DNA of 64,000 nt from Craterostigma plantagineum (taxonomy: Eukaryota > Streptophyta > Magnoliopsida > Lamiales > Linderniaceae), in the NCBI GenBank assembly GCA_027422505.1, contig JAPQWV010000489.1:186001-250000 (forward strand), written 5' to 3'. Each line of letters starts with the position of its first letter. The stretch's first letter is position 1. The notes beneath the pieces were generated by a model, which searched no databases, was not told where the DNA came from, and was given only the letters and a program-made list of their open reading frames with translations. This document shows positions 53,713 to 64,000 of the stretch, one piece after another. Both the position numbers and the translations under genes were made by a program.

Positions 53713-56687
53713 TCTAACGCCCGGCCACACAGGTCGCATCCATATACACACACCCCCAAAAGTCGCTGGAAGCTACAAAAGGTAAGCCTTGCAATCAAAA
53801 GCGATCACGTACCGTGATCGCGCGCACCTACAAACATAAAGTAAGGGCTGAGCTATAAAGCTCAGTAAGTAGAAAATGTCGTGAACGTGAAAACCCCGCA
53901 AAGGCATCCGCGCCAATGCATCCCACACCTCGTAAATCAAACTCGATCTCATATCTCTCATGGCCCTCGGCTAACTTACTATGCACCATAAAGAGCTCTA
54001 ATCCAACACGGATAAATGTGGCAGCGACCTACGCTAGGTTTCCCTAGGTCGCACCCTCCCAGGTCGTCCCCTCTGCCGTGCAGTAGCCCACGCTGGTAGC
54101 CCACGCTGGTAGCCTACGCTGGTTAGCCTACGCAAGGGATTCCGCCTAGGTCGCTCCTTCCCAGGTCGCATCCCTCCGCTATCCGGGCATCAGCCCAAAT
54201 AAATATATAATATAATCGACGACGCACCCCACCGTCATGGTGCCATAGAAGTAGCCCTGACTCAACTGCGAGTCGACATCAAATGCCTATATCGGCAAAT
54301 ATCGTCCGCCCTTAGGCCATAAATACTGTGCATGCTTACCTCACATAAACCTCAAATGTCTCGTGCATGCACGTGAATATGCAACATGAATTAATATCGT
54401 AAAATAATCCACGTAATCATATAAACAATAAACACATAGTCACGTGGAATCACAAAAGCAGATAGTCACATAAATAGATTACACAAATATCATTTATGTG
54501 TTGTAGTTGAAATTCCCACCTACCTGTCGTCCAAGCTAAATAAATTTACTGCTCCGGGAAATTCCTATTTTTTGCCCTTAAATAAAAATATTAAAATATC
54601 AGTATAATACCTAAATTAGATGACTATGTTGAAATAAATTGGTTTGACTACACTAATTTGCTTAAAAATATATTCAGTGTAACATAATATTTTAAAACTC
54701 TAAGTCGCCTGATTGATAGTTAAATTAAGTTAACACCCGATTTTGTACCTAAATTTCGCCTGAAATTTTATTAAAACCTTGGTCAGAGTCGGGTCAACCC
54801 TTATTTACATAATCTCGGAGAAAGTAGAATTGCCCGATTCATTCATGCCTTGAACTTAGTTTTGCCGAGAGCCCACCTAATCATCAAATCGCCCGATCAC
54901 TTGACCTCCAGTCGCCCGATTCACCTAATCATTTAATATTTATACAGCTCGGCTAGAGTATACCCCTTATAAGCTCTTCGCCCGATTCTTTGGTTAATAA
55001 TATATAGCACGGCGAAAGTCTTCTTACCTAAGACTGATTCGCCCGATTTCCCATTCAAATTCTTTAACTCACAATTTATTTAGCTCGGCGATTGTTCTCT
55101 TTTCTTTCATATATGAGTGTTTTATTTAAGGAATTAATAAGTAAGAATGAGAGATTGGGAAATCGCGTAGGAATTGCTTACTAGGTTAGGTGACGTGTTT
55201 TTCCTCATGAGTTAATTACAAACTCTCCTCTCCTCACATCAAATATTTTTACTTTGTATTATCAATTATCTCTTAGTACTATATATAAATATATATATTA
55301 TATATATTATATATATTATATATATATATATACTTGTTTCTTACACGTAATGGTAGTTACTAGAGTTTCCAATCTCTCACTAAAGTTGTAATCATTACCC
55401 AACTCCCTACACTACGATCGGCCGATGTTAGTCTTAATTTGATCATTCAAGAATCATTGTACTATCGTCCGATTATCATGCAATGATATCCACCCGATTT
55501 TAGTTAGCATAAGTAACCTCCATTCGATCTGATTCTCCAAAATTTCAACTTTCTACCGATTCTCCAATCGTCCGATTGGCTAACCTTGTGATTCACTTTC
55601 GATCGAAAGTTACACTGCTTAAATTAGAATTGCCAAATCTTACCTAAGTCTGCCAGTTGCTCGAAAGCTCATATGACTAATCCCATTCGATCTTCAAATC
55701 TTCAAAAAATTTCATCCTACTCGAAACTTAAATTTTTGAACACTCCCACCCAGAACTTCGAATTTCTAGGGTTTTCATCATTCTAAATTCATTGATTTCA
55801 ATCAAAAAGTAAACTTAAAAATCCTATGACACTCCTTAAACTATCCGAACATATTGTTTTAAAATAATTTTCTTAGTTCGAATCTACACTTCACACTAGG
55901 GTTTTTACCCTCTTTCTTACCCCTTAATTCTTAGGTTTTGTTGATTTCTTAGGGCTAAAATACATACATAAGTCTAAGTTACAAAGATAACTAAAAATTA
56001 TAAGATTTTCCCTTACCGCTCGTTCGAAATTCTAAGGCTTGCTTGGAACAGTTCTCCTTCGGTCTCTTTCTCTTTTAGTTTAGTCTTGAGGAATGTCTTT
56101 TATGCTTAGTAGAGCTCTTTTCGTTATTATACATGTTTCCTATTATTGTTTTTGATAAGTATTGGAGCTTAGGGAAAGGTGAGTGATGGGACTTGTTGGT
56201 GACTAAGCTTGTACGTCCCTTTACCACTTACACTAAGAAATCTGTAATTAATTCTTAGTTTATTTAATATCAACTTTACTTAGTTATCATTGGTTGAATT
56301 TTCCTTGTTGGAGTCATCTAGTCGCCCGATTACTATTTGCTTAAATTCTATTGATTCGGCTACACCTATTAGGTACATGTATTATTAGCAATCAATTCTC
56401 TCATCCTATACTGACTAATCGACCGATGCTATTCATCTTAATACCTTCTTTTGGCCGATTTTTCTTATAGTTCCAACTATCTCTTTATATAAACATTATC
56501 CATTTTTTCCTAATTCTTTACTTATCTTCCAAATCATATATCACATAGAATACCTATAACAGAACATATCGCATGTAGTCACTTAAGCACATATAATATC
56601 GCAAAACATGTGTCATGCACCTACATAATCCATATAAAATGCATGCATATTTATTGGCAAACTTACGTGCGGGACCCGGGTATTACA
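53713..56687 (-). repeat. Tekay-like 3' LTR, about 3 kb
   Basis: The upper end is TGTAATACCCGGG (minus strand, 56687). The lower end is placed at 53713 because TCTAACGCCCGG there looks like the inverted counterpart of that terminus with one change. The span 55332-56687 repeats at 59253-60608. A tandem run of GTAGCCCACGCTG-type units (54087-54130) and a (TA)n stretch (about 55265-55330) lie inside. No coding frames were recognised in it. Confidence 0.6.
54087..54130. repeat. About 15-bp tandem repeat in the LTR
   Basis: The units GTAGCCCACGCTG, GTAGCCCACGCTG, GTAGCCTACGCTG and TTAGCCTACGC follow one another between AGGTCGC-type words. Confidence 0.8.
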
Positions 56688-56722
56688 TCCTCCCTCCCTT
56701 AAAAGAGATTTCGCCCCCGAGA

Positions 56723-59249
56723 TCAGGTAGGGAGAAACAGTTCAGGGTATCGATTCCTCATATCATCCTCTCGTTCCCATGTCGCTTCCTCCGTTGACTG
56801 GTTTTGCCATAAAACTTTTACTAGAGGTATTTCTTTATTTCGCAATCGCTTAACTTCATACATTAGGATTTCCACTGGGCTTTCTTCGTAACTCAAATCT
56901 GGTTTGAGCTGTTGGTGAAAAATCTCGTTATTCAGCACGTGACTAGGATCTGCGACGTACTTTCGCAACGTCGATATATGAAAGACGCCGTTGAGGTAAT
57001 GAAGCTGGTAACTCCATTTGATAAGCGACCTCGCCAACTCTTCTAAGTATTCTGAACGGTCCAATGTACCTCGGGCTTAACTTGCCTTTCTTTCCGAATC
57101 GTTTTACGCCTTTCATTGGGGAAACCTTCAAGATACCCAGTCGTCAATTGCAAATTCCAACGGTCTTCGTCTTTGGTCCGTGTAACTCTTCTGTCGACTT
57201 TGGGCCGTTCGCATTCTTTCCCGTATCTTCGAAACAACTTCCGTCATTTCTTGTACTAAGTCAGGACCTAATATCGCTCGCTCGCCAACATCATCCCAGT
57301 GTATTGGAGATCTGCACTTACGTCCGTACAAAGCTTCTTATGGGGCCATTCCAATCGTCGCGTGATAACTGTTGTTGTAAGCGAATTCGATTAATGGAAG
57401 GTATTTACTCCAGTTTCCTTTAAAATCGAGCACGCAGGCTCTCAACATATCTTCCAGTGTCTGGATGGTTCGTTCTGACTGCCCATCAGTTTGGGGATGA
57501 TAGGCAGTGCTAAAGGACAGTTTGGTTCCCATTGCCTTCTGCTGGCTCATCCAGAATTTAGATAGAAATCTTGAGTCTCGATCATTGACATTGGCACTCC
57601 GTGGAGTCGAACTATCTCTTGAATATATAGTTCGGCATAACGTTCCAAAGAAAATGTCGAACTAATTGGTAAAAGTGGACGGACTTGGTCAATCTATCAA
57701 CTATAACCCATATGGCGTCATGACCCTTTACAGTTTTCGGTAGGCCAACGACGAAATCCATCGTGATGTGTTCCCACTTCCATTCGGGTACTGGAAAGAT
57801 TGTAATGTTCCTGCCGGTCGTTGGTGTTCTGCTTTTATCTGTTGGCATGTCAAACACTGACTTACGAAGGTTGCAATTTCTCTTTTCATTCCTGGCCACC
57901 AATAGCGATTTCGTAAGTCTCGATACATTTTGTAGTTCTTGGGTGTACTGAATAAGTCGTAGCGTGTGCCTCTGTCATAATAGCCCTTCGAATCTCTGCG
58001 TCTTTCGGAACGTATAAACGATTCTTATAGCGTAAGCCTCTATCTTCTCGTATTCCGAAATCAGGTGGTAGTTGCCTTTGATTTTCGCGTATAATTCATC
58101 TTTCTCCTGCGCTTTTCGTATTCGTTCCAATAATGTAGGTTGAAGAGTTATCGCTGCTAACCGTGCTTCGACTTCGCCTAATTGTACTATTTCTACTTCG
58201 AGTCGTTGCAACTCTGCACTCACGGCTTTTTGGCTTAAAGCGTCCGCAACTACGTTTGGTTTTCCTGGGTGGTAGCTAATCACGCAGTCGTAATCTTTAA
58301 CAAGCTCCAGCCACCGTCGTTGCCTCATAGTTAACTCTTTCTGGGTGAAAAAGTACTTCAGACTCTTGTGATCCATGAAAATTTCGCATCGTTCACCGTA
58401 TAGATAGTGCCTCCAGATCTTCAAAGCAAAGACTACTGCAGCGAGTTCCAGATCATGTGTCGGGTAATTTTTCTCATATTCCTTTAGCTGCCTGGGAGCA
58501 TATGCAATCACGTTTCCATTTTGAATTAATAAACACCCTAATCCATTCTTTGAGGCATCGCTGTAAACAGAAAATCCTCAGGTCCCTGTGGGTATTGTTA
58601 AGACTGGGGCCGAGGTGAGTCGTCTTTTTAGTTCTTGGAAACTGTGCTCACATTCATCGCTCCACTGAAATGGGGAATTTTTCTTGGTCAGCTTCGTCAT
58701 TGTTGATGCAATCTTCGAAAAGTCATTGATGAATTTTCTGTAGTATCCCACCAATCCAAGAAAGCTTCGTACCTCTGTTACATTCGTCGGTTGGGGCCAA
58801 TTATTGATAGCCTCTATCTTGCTCTGGTCTACTGAGATTCCTGCTCCCGAAATTATGTGTCCAAGAAACGCGACTTGATTCAGCCAAAATTCACATTTCT
58901 TGAACTTGGCATATAATTGCTTCTCTCGTAGTATTTCGAGAACAATCTTCAGATGTTGTCATGCTTTTCGTTCGTTTTTGAATATATAAGGATGTCATCG
59001 ATATACGATGACGAATTTATCCAGGAACGGCTTGAACACGCGATTCATCAGGTCCATGAACGCCGCTGGTGCATTAGTCAGCCCGAAAGGCATGACTAAG
59101 AATTCGTAATGTCCATATCTCGTACTGAAGGCGGTCTTTGGAATGTCTTCTTCTCGAATCTTTAACTCATGGTATCCTGATCGTAAGTCTATCTTCGAAA
59201 ACACCGTTGCGCCTTGTAGTTGGTCAAATAGGTCATCGATCCTTGACAA
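56723..59249 (-). pseudogene. Tekay-like pol: reverse transcriptase, RNase H, integrase, chromodomain
   Basis: From 59249: reverse transcriptase begins at [20 protein letters not shown] and has [17 protein letters not shown], with the catalytic box altered (KFVIVYR for the usual VFIDD area). RNase H (58511-57975) has [31 protein letters not shown] and [10 protein letters not shown]. Integrase (57950-57040) has the zinc segment [37 protein letters not shown] and [13 protein letters not shown]. The C-terminus (57064-56723) is a chromodomain (EILMYEVKRLRNKEI, VLWQNQSTEEATWE). Frames break repeatedly, and the first part of reverse transcriptase is deleted. Confidence 0.85.
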
Positions 59250-59252
59250 AGG

Positions 59253-60608
59253 ATACTTGTTTCTTACACGTAATGGTAGTTACTAGAGTTTCCAATCTCT
59301 CACTAAAGTTGTAATCATTACCCAACTCCCTACACTAGGATCGGCCGATGTTAGTCTTAATTTGATCATTCAAGAATCATTGTACTATCGTCCGATTATC
59401 ATGCAATGATATCCACCCGATTTTAATTAGCATAAGTAACCTCCATCGATCGATTCTCCAAAATTTCAACTTTCTACCGATTCTCCAATCGTCCGATTGG
59501 CTAACCTTGTGATTCACTTTCGATCGAAAGTTACACTGCTTAAATTAGAATTTCCAAATCTTACCTAAGTCTGCCAGTTGCTCGAAAGCTCATATGACTA
59601 ATCCCATTCGATCTTCAAATCTTCAAAAAATTTCATCCTACTCGAAACTTAAATTTTTAACACTCCTACCCAGAACTTCGAATTTATAGGGTTTTCATCA
59701 TTCTAAATTCATTGATTTCAATCAAAAAGTAAAATTATAAATCCTATGACACTCCTTGAACTATCCGAACATATTATTTTAAAATAATTTTCTTAGTTCG
59801 AATCTACACTTCACACTAGGGTTTTTACCCTCTTTCTTACCCCTTAATTCTTAGGTTTTGTTGATTTCTTAGGGCTAAAATACATACATAAGTCTAAGTT
59901 ACAAAGATAACTAAAAATTATAAGTAAGATTTTCCCTTACCACTCGTTCGAAATCCTAAGGCTTGCTTGGAACAGTTCTCCTTCGGTCTCTTTCTCTTTT
60001 AGTTTAGTCTTGAGTATTTTATTTCTTTTATGCTTAGTAGAGTTCTTTTCGTTATTATACATGTTTCCTATTATTGTTTTTGATAAGTATTGGAGCTTAG
60101 GTGAGTGATGGGACTTGTTGGTGACTAAGCTTGTACGTCCCTTTACCACTTATACTAAGAAATCTGTAATTAATTCTTAGTTTATTTAATATCAACTCTA
60201 CTTAGTTATCATGGTCGAATTTTCCTTGTTGGAGTCATCTAGTCGCCCGATTACAATTTGCTTAAATTCTATTGATTCGGCTACACCTATTAGGTACATG
60301 TATTATTAGCAATCAATTCTCTCATCCTATACTGACTAATCGACCGATGCTATTCATCTTACTACCTTCTTTTGGCCGATTTTTCTTATAGTTCCAACTA
60401 TCTCTTTATATAAACGTTATCCAATTTTTCCTAATTCTTTACTTATCTTCCAAATCATATATCACATAGAATACCTATAACAGAACATATGGCATGTAGT
60501 CACTTAAGCACATATAATATCGCAAAACATTTGTCATGCAGCCACATAAGGCATATAAAATGCATGCATATATATTGGCAAACTTACATGCGGGACCCGG
60601 GTATTACA
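59253..60608 (-). repeat. Tekay-like 5' LTR, truncated
   Basis: It is a near-identical repeat of 55332-56687 with only scattered differences. It starts (minus strand) TGTAATACCCGGG at 60608 and stops at 59253, where reverse transcriptase codons follow without primer site, gag or protease. Confidence 0.85.
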
Positions 60609-60626
60609 GATACTGAGCCTAGATTC

Positions 60627-61209
60627 TGTTAGGCCAGCCGCCAGGGCCCACAAGAAAGAATAAATAAATAATATTAATATTATTATAATATTAGTTTATA
60701 TATAATAAATGAACGGTTCATATTAAAGGGCGACGCGGCGGATTTCTGGCCGCCAATTTCGAGTGGTTCAGAACTGAGCGACGCGGCGGATTCCTGTCCA
60801 CCGATTTTGGGCGGTCCAGAAGAGCTGAAGACATCTATAAATAGGCTGAGGATTGTTCAGTTAATATCATCCCAAATCAAGTGAAGATATCCAGTGAGAG
60901 GGAAACTTATCCGGGTGGATAAGGGTGAGAGCGGGTTTTATTGGGATAATTGGGAATAAGTACAAATATATTACCCGGGTGGGTAAGGGGTCTCGAGGTT
61001 TTGGTTTAAACACGAGTGTTGATTTGTACGCTGTAATATTCTCAATATGTAAAGCTGGTGCTCTCCGTGGACGTAGGCGGTATTGGCCGAACCACGTAAA
61101 AATCTCGTGTTCTCTATCGATGTCATTTCTGTTCTATATTGTCCAAATAAATAGTCGCTGGTCAGAGTCAACTTTCCGTTGGGTCCGAAAATACCGCTCA
61201 ACCCCAACA
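60627..61209 (+). repeat. Solo LTR of a copia-type element
   Basis: The LTR runs TGTTAGGCCAGCC to CCCCAACA with flanks GATTC (60622-60626) and TATTC (61210-61214), a 5-bp duplication with one mismatch. It contains TCTATAAATAGG near 60834 and the GTGGACGTAGGC...CCGAACCACGTAAA phrases common to plant copia LTRs near their 3' ends. No primer site or internal sequence follows, so it is a solo LTR. The 110-residue frame across it is chance. Confidence 0.65.
60729..60822. repeat. About 47-bp tandem duplication in the solo LTR
   Basis: Two copies begin GCGACGCGGCGGATT, continue with a CCGCC/CCACC and TTTCGAGTGG/TTTGGGCGG block and end CAGAA. They are about 80 percent alike by eye. Confidence 0.75.
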
Positions 61210-61214
61210 TATTC

Positions 61215-62513
61215 CTGGAACCTTCTTATACATATATTATTTTGTCACTCCATCTGAGTTCACATTAACTCCGAAGCACATTTTTTTTTTACCTAAGAAA
61301 CTGTTAAATTAGTTATATATTATGCATCCGATTTATAGTTTTGTGAGAAAAATGAGAGCAAGGGACTTTCGAGGACGTACTATCTTACATTACCATGAGT
61401 TTAGTAACTTTTGATCTTATTATAGCTGAATCCTAAAAGAAAGGATACGTCACAACGTACGAAAGATTATAATACATATTTTTTTTCTCCGGCTTGTTTC
61501 ATATTATTATATCTGGATATTTTATGTATAGCTCATTAGATTTGAATGCGAATTTCGTGGTTTTGTCATTCTCAAATGTGACTTTGAAGTACTCATGGGC
61601 ATATAAATATAATGTATATAAATATATGTATCATCCATTCGTTCTGATGTTTCTGTTTTAATTGTGTCAACATTTTAGTTGCTGAATTCATTAGCTAGGG
61701 ACCCAACTCCCTGAAATATAAATGAACTGATGACGAATGTACGTACTATACTAGAAGATCGCAATTATCATTTATTTACACATAATTATGTTGGTTATTT
61801 AAGCTTCTTTCTAAGTTCTTTTATTTATGCTGGTTTGTGGACTATTATTAATTGCAAACGCAACTATGTTCACTCGTCCCGCGCGTGGCCCAACATCTAA
61901 CCGTGGTTAACAGCCCAATTCTACAGCGGATTTGCTAATAGCCCAATACTGATACCTGAATACGGCCCAATAGCGAAGGTACCTAATGCACAAGCTATAT
62001 AATTTTCGTATAAAAAAAAATTATAGGAGCATTTCAAATAACTTGATGACGGCTTGAAAAAAACTATATACGAAGTGGGAAATTTTTCATTAATCAATTT
62101 GTAGAGACACGAACGTAGATATTGTCACCTTTGTGTACACCGATGACTTAGATATAGATAAATATTTTGAGGTCGAGAAATATTTTTTGTAAAGGAAAGA
62201 TCACACACACACAAACATACACAATGACAATTAACATATATCTGCGCGTTATGATATTATATCCTTTTAATATCATGAGAAAGTTACAACATATAATTTC
62301 TATTTAAAATCAGATTTGAGCATGCGCATCATTGGACAATAATAATAACTGGAGTGAAGTGAATTTGTTTTGTGTCCGTACAATGCAATGGCCATTAGTG
62401 TGGGGCTATCGACTTTAGAGTGTAGAGTAATGTAATGAAATTCAATTTGTACGAATCGAATTTGCATACACAAAGACGACAAAGCATACTAGCTACTGCT
62501 GTGACATATGTTG
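61215..62513. other. Sequence without recognisable gene
   Basis: About 1.3 kb of AT-rich DNA has no coding frame, repeat or RNA signature that I can support. It may be host intergenic sequence. Confidence 0.4.
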
Positions 62514-62529
62514 CCACACATTCAATTCT

Positions 62530-62746
62530 TTTTTTTTTTTTTGGTCCCGAGGTATCCCCACATTGCCCGGCTATGGGCTAATCGCCACACACTCCAGAGG
62601 TGGGACTAATCCCCGGGGTCAGATGGATACATCCCAAACCCACCCAACAACGATAGTCATGGGCCTAAGCCCATGGGGACTTCCCAAAGTCATGTGGGAG
62701 GTGGGGTTCGAACCCCTGACCTCCTAATCACATGAAATTTACAAAC
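62530..62746 (-). mobile_element. tRNA-derived SINE with target duplication
   Basis: On the minus strand the unit has GGTTCGAACCCC, an RNA polymerase III box B, near its 5' end and finishes in a poly(A) tail (plus-strand T run at 62530-62542). It is flanked by a 16-bp repeat with one mismatch, CCACACATTCAATTCT (62514-62529) and CCACGCATTCAATTCT (62747-62762). A clear box A is not seen, so the 5' end may be slightly truncated. It moves by reverse transcription with a LINE's enzyme. Confidence 0.8.
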
Positions 62747-62762
62747 CCACGCATTCAATTCT

Positions 62763-63138
62763 CAATGACACGCTTTTCTTCGTTGCTCATAATATTTCAC
62801 GTTTGTACTCTTTTCCCTTTTGGATAAAAAAGTAAATCAAAGAAAAGAAATGTGTGAGTGTATGATCCGAGGCAATTCTCTAACAGTAAACCAAGAAAAC
62901 CGATATATATACGTCTGCAACCTCCCTCTTTGTTAATTTCCCTTGTCAAGTCTTTATCTCTCTCTGCCTATAATACCGAAAACCCTATTCTGTCGACTGC
63001 AACCATTTCTTGAGCTTATTAGCGATTTCTCTATAATGTCGTCCAAGCAAAGCTAATCCTTTCTTACTTTTGCAGCTACCTTCCACTCTTTAATTAACTC
63101 TCATGCTCCCTTTATAATACTACATAATCACGCAAGAA
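62763..63138. other. Possible 5' flank of a host gene
   Basis: A TATA-like GATATATATACG lies near 62900, followed by CT-rich leader-like sequence. No coding frame is recognised. It would lie upstream of the frame at 63139. Confidence 0.25.
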
Positions 63139-63341
63139 ATGTGGACGACGACAATGGATAGTGATCATGGCAAAGAATCAAAGAATATAGGGAGCATTGA
63201 TCCAATGTTTGGTCGAAGGCTTCGTCCAATGTTGATGCCCCAATGGCGCAGCAACAGCAATAATATCAGTTGCAGTGCAAGCTCAAAGTGTTTTCTTTGC
63301 AAGAATATGTTGGCGTGGCAGCGGACCTGGTCGAATAATAT
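63139..63341 (+). pseudogene. Unidentified ORF interrupted by a copia LTR
   Basis: The frame from ATG 63139 gives 67 host-derived codons with GSIDPMFGRRLRPMLMPQW and SSKCFLCKNML before it runs into the copia LTR at 63342 and soon stops. The CFLCKNML stretch resembles the first half of the plant FCS-like zinc finger (FLZ), but the second half is not in the window. I do not recognise the rest. It may be a real first exon disrupted by insertion, or a chance frame. Confidence 0.3.
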
Positions 63342-63780
63342 TGCGGCTAGTATTTGAGTAATTAAAGATAAAATGTGGACACCGAGATTTAACGTGGAAA
63401 ACCCCCCAAACAAATCGGGGTAAAAACCACGGGCAAGGAAGAAGAATCCACTATAGAGGAAAAATATATGAGTTAACCTCTCAATCTATAAAGGAGAAAA
63501 CCCTCAAACTCTCTCTTTATAGTCGGAGAAAATACCCGACAAACTCTCTATTTATTTTCTCTCTCTCTTTTATTTCTTCCGTGGGATTGCCTTTTATTTG
63601 CACTGAGGTTCATAGCCTATTTATAGGCAATCGAACAAAGCAAATGAGGTCATTGCTTACCTCTTTCAATATGTGAACAAAAAGAAAAATCATCAGCACT
63701 ATTTCCACGTTGATTGCAGCCTTGGACAATTCAAAGCCATGTGCTCTGACTTGCCCTTTTTTTCTTAATTCATGTCGACA
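63342..63780 (-). repeat. copia copy 3 3' LTR
   Basis: The upper boundary is fixed by the polypurine tract. The lower one is inferred from spacing: in copy 2 the LTR ends 65-70 bases past the ACGTGGAAAACCCC block, and the same distance here falls at TGCGGCTAG, 63342. Confidence 0.65.
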
Positions 63781-63854
63781 ATCTCCCACTTAAAGATTGA
63801 TTGAGGATCAATCGGATCTTCACACCATTCTTTCTCCCTTGCCATCCATGTTGC

Positions 63855-64000
63855 TTACGTCTCTGCTAGGCCACTTGAGGAACGACACCAAACGAACTTG
63901 TCAGTGTTGACCGCCTTCGTCAAAAAATCTGCTAGGTTGTCTTTCGTATGAATTTTCTGCATATCTACCGTGCCTTCTTCCACTTTCTCACGAACGAAGT
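63855..64000 (-). pseudogene. copia copy 3 RNase H C-terminus (partial)
   Basis: The frame reads FVREKVEEGTVDMQKIHTKD, NLADFLTKAVN and KFVWCRSS to a stop at 63855-63857. It matches the end of copia RNase H in copy 2. The frame is open to the window edge, so whether the element is intact cannot be judged. Confidence 0.85.

Larger units (their letters stand above)
53713..60608 (-). mobile_element. Tekay/Del-like Ty3-gypsy chromovirus, 5' part deleted
   Basis: The minus-strand element has a long 3' LTR, a polypurine tract (56688-56704) and pol with a C-terminal chromodomain. It also has a 5' LTR of which only the first 1.36 kb remains, joined directly to reverse transcriptase. The LTR start TGTAATACCCGGG and the chromodomain fit the Tekay/Del group. 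Gag and protease are absent. The 5' flank (GATAC) and the bases before the 3' LTR (AAAAC) do not match, so either the lower boundary is wrong or the copy is rearranged. Confidence 0.75.
63342..64000 (-). mobile_element. Ty1-copia element, 3' end (copia copy 3), cut by window edge
   Basis: On the minus strand RNase H codons (64000-63855) are followed by the polypurine tract TAAGTGGGAGAT at 63781-63792 and an LTR from TGTCGACATG (63780) to CCGCA (63342). Wording and layout follow copia copies 1 and 2, but the sequence is clearly diverged, so it is a related subfamily. The rest of the element lies beyond 64000. Confidence 0.8.

Overview
The window looks like an intergenic, transposon-dense part of a flowering-plant nuclear genome, probably a eudicot. 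The evidence is nested Ty1-copia and Ty3-gypsy LTR elements with plant-type primer sites (tRNA-Asp and initiator tRNA-Met complements), Helitron RepHel and RPA remnants, MULE, hAT and CACTA pieces, plant mobile domain (PMD) and DUF1985 sequences, and a plant-only CLE peptide gene. The species cannot be named from the sequence. Only one gene looks intact and host-like: a CLE peptide precursor (52786-53178, minus). Most other coding sequence is broken transposon code or copied fragments of host genes.

Layout. 1-4274: 3' half of an Athila-like gypsy element ending in a 1.69-kb LTR. 4275-6726: a copia RNase H fragment, half of a hAT-like MITE and a copia deletion derivative. 6972-7865: a complete hAT-like element with an 8-bp target duplication. 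7976-14318: a scrambled Helitron region with PIF1-helicase pieces on both strands, a PMD fragment, a gypsy integrase tail, a BTAF1 exon and a multi-exon RPA1-like gene. 14320-15918: one end of a CACTA element next to a two-exon host-gene fragment. 16206-25774: a second Athila-like element on the minus strand, its 5' LTR split by an 844-bp poly(A) retroposon. 25983-28726: a DUF1985 pseudogene facing an eIF4A-III fragment. 28893-29475: another hAT-like element.

30221-36743: copia LTR remnants and a minus-strand copia element carrying an 841-bp relative of the first retroposon. 37253-41603: a long degenerate Helitron RepHel. 43900-47685: a structurally complete MULE (about 90-bp terminal repeats, 9-bp target duplication) with a PMD gene and a transposase lacking its catalytic core. 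47956-52737: a young copia element with both LTRs and a 5-bp target duplication, inserted 48 bp past the CLE stop codon. 53713-60608: a Tekay/Del-like chromovirus whose 5' LTR is fused to reverse transcriptase. 60627-61209: a solo copia LTR. 62530-62746: a tRNA-derived SINE. 63342-64000: the 3' end of a further copia element.

The most unusual content is the pair of about 840-bp poly(A) retroposons with their own 16-17 bp target duplications and no recognisable reverse transcriptase, the PMD-carrying MULE, the gene fragments found beside Helitron and CACTA sequence, and the CLE locus, which has a perfect 10-bp inverted repeat right after its stop codon. Domain and family names come from motifs read by eye; no database search was run.
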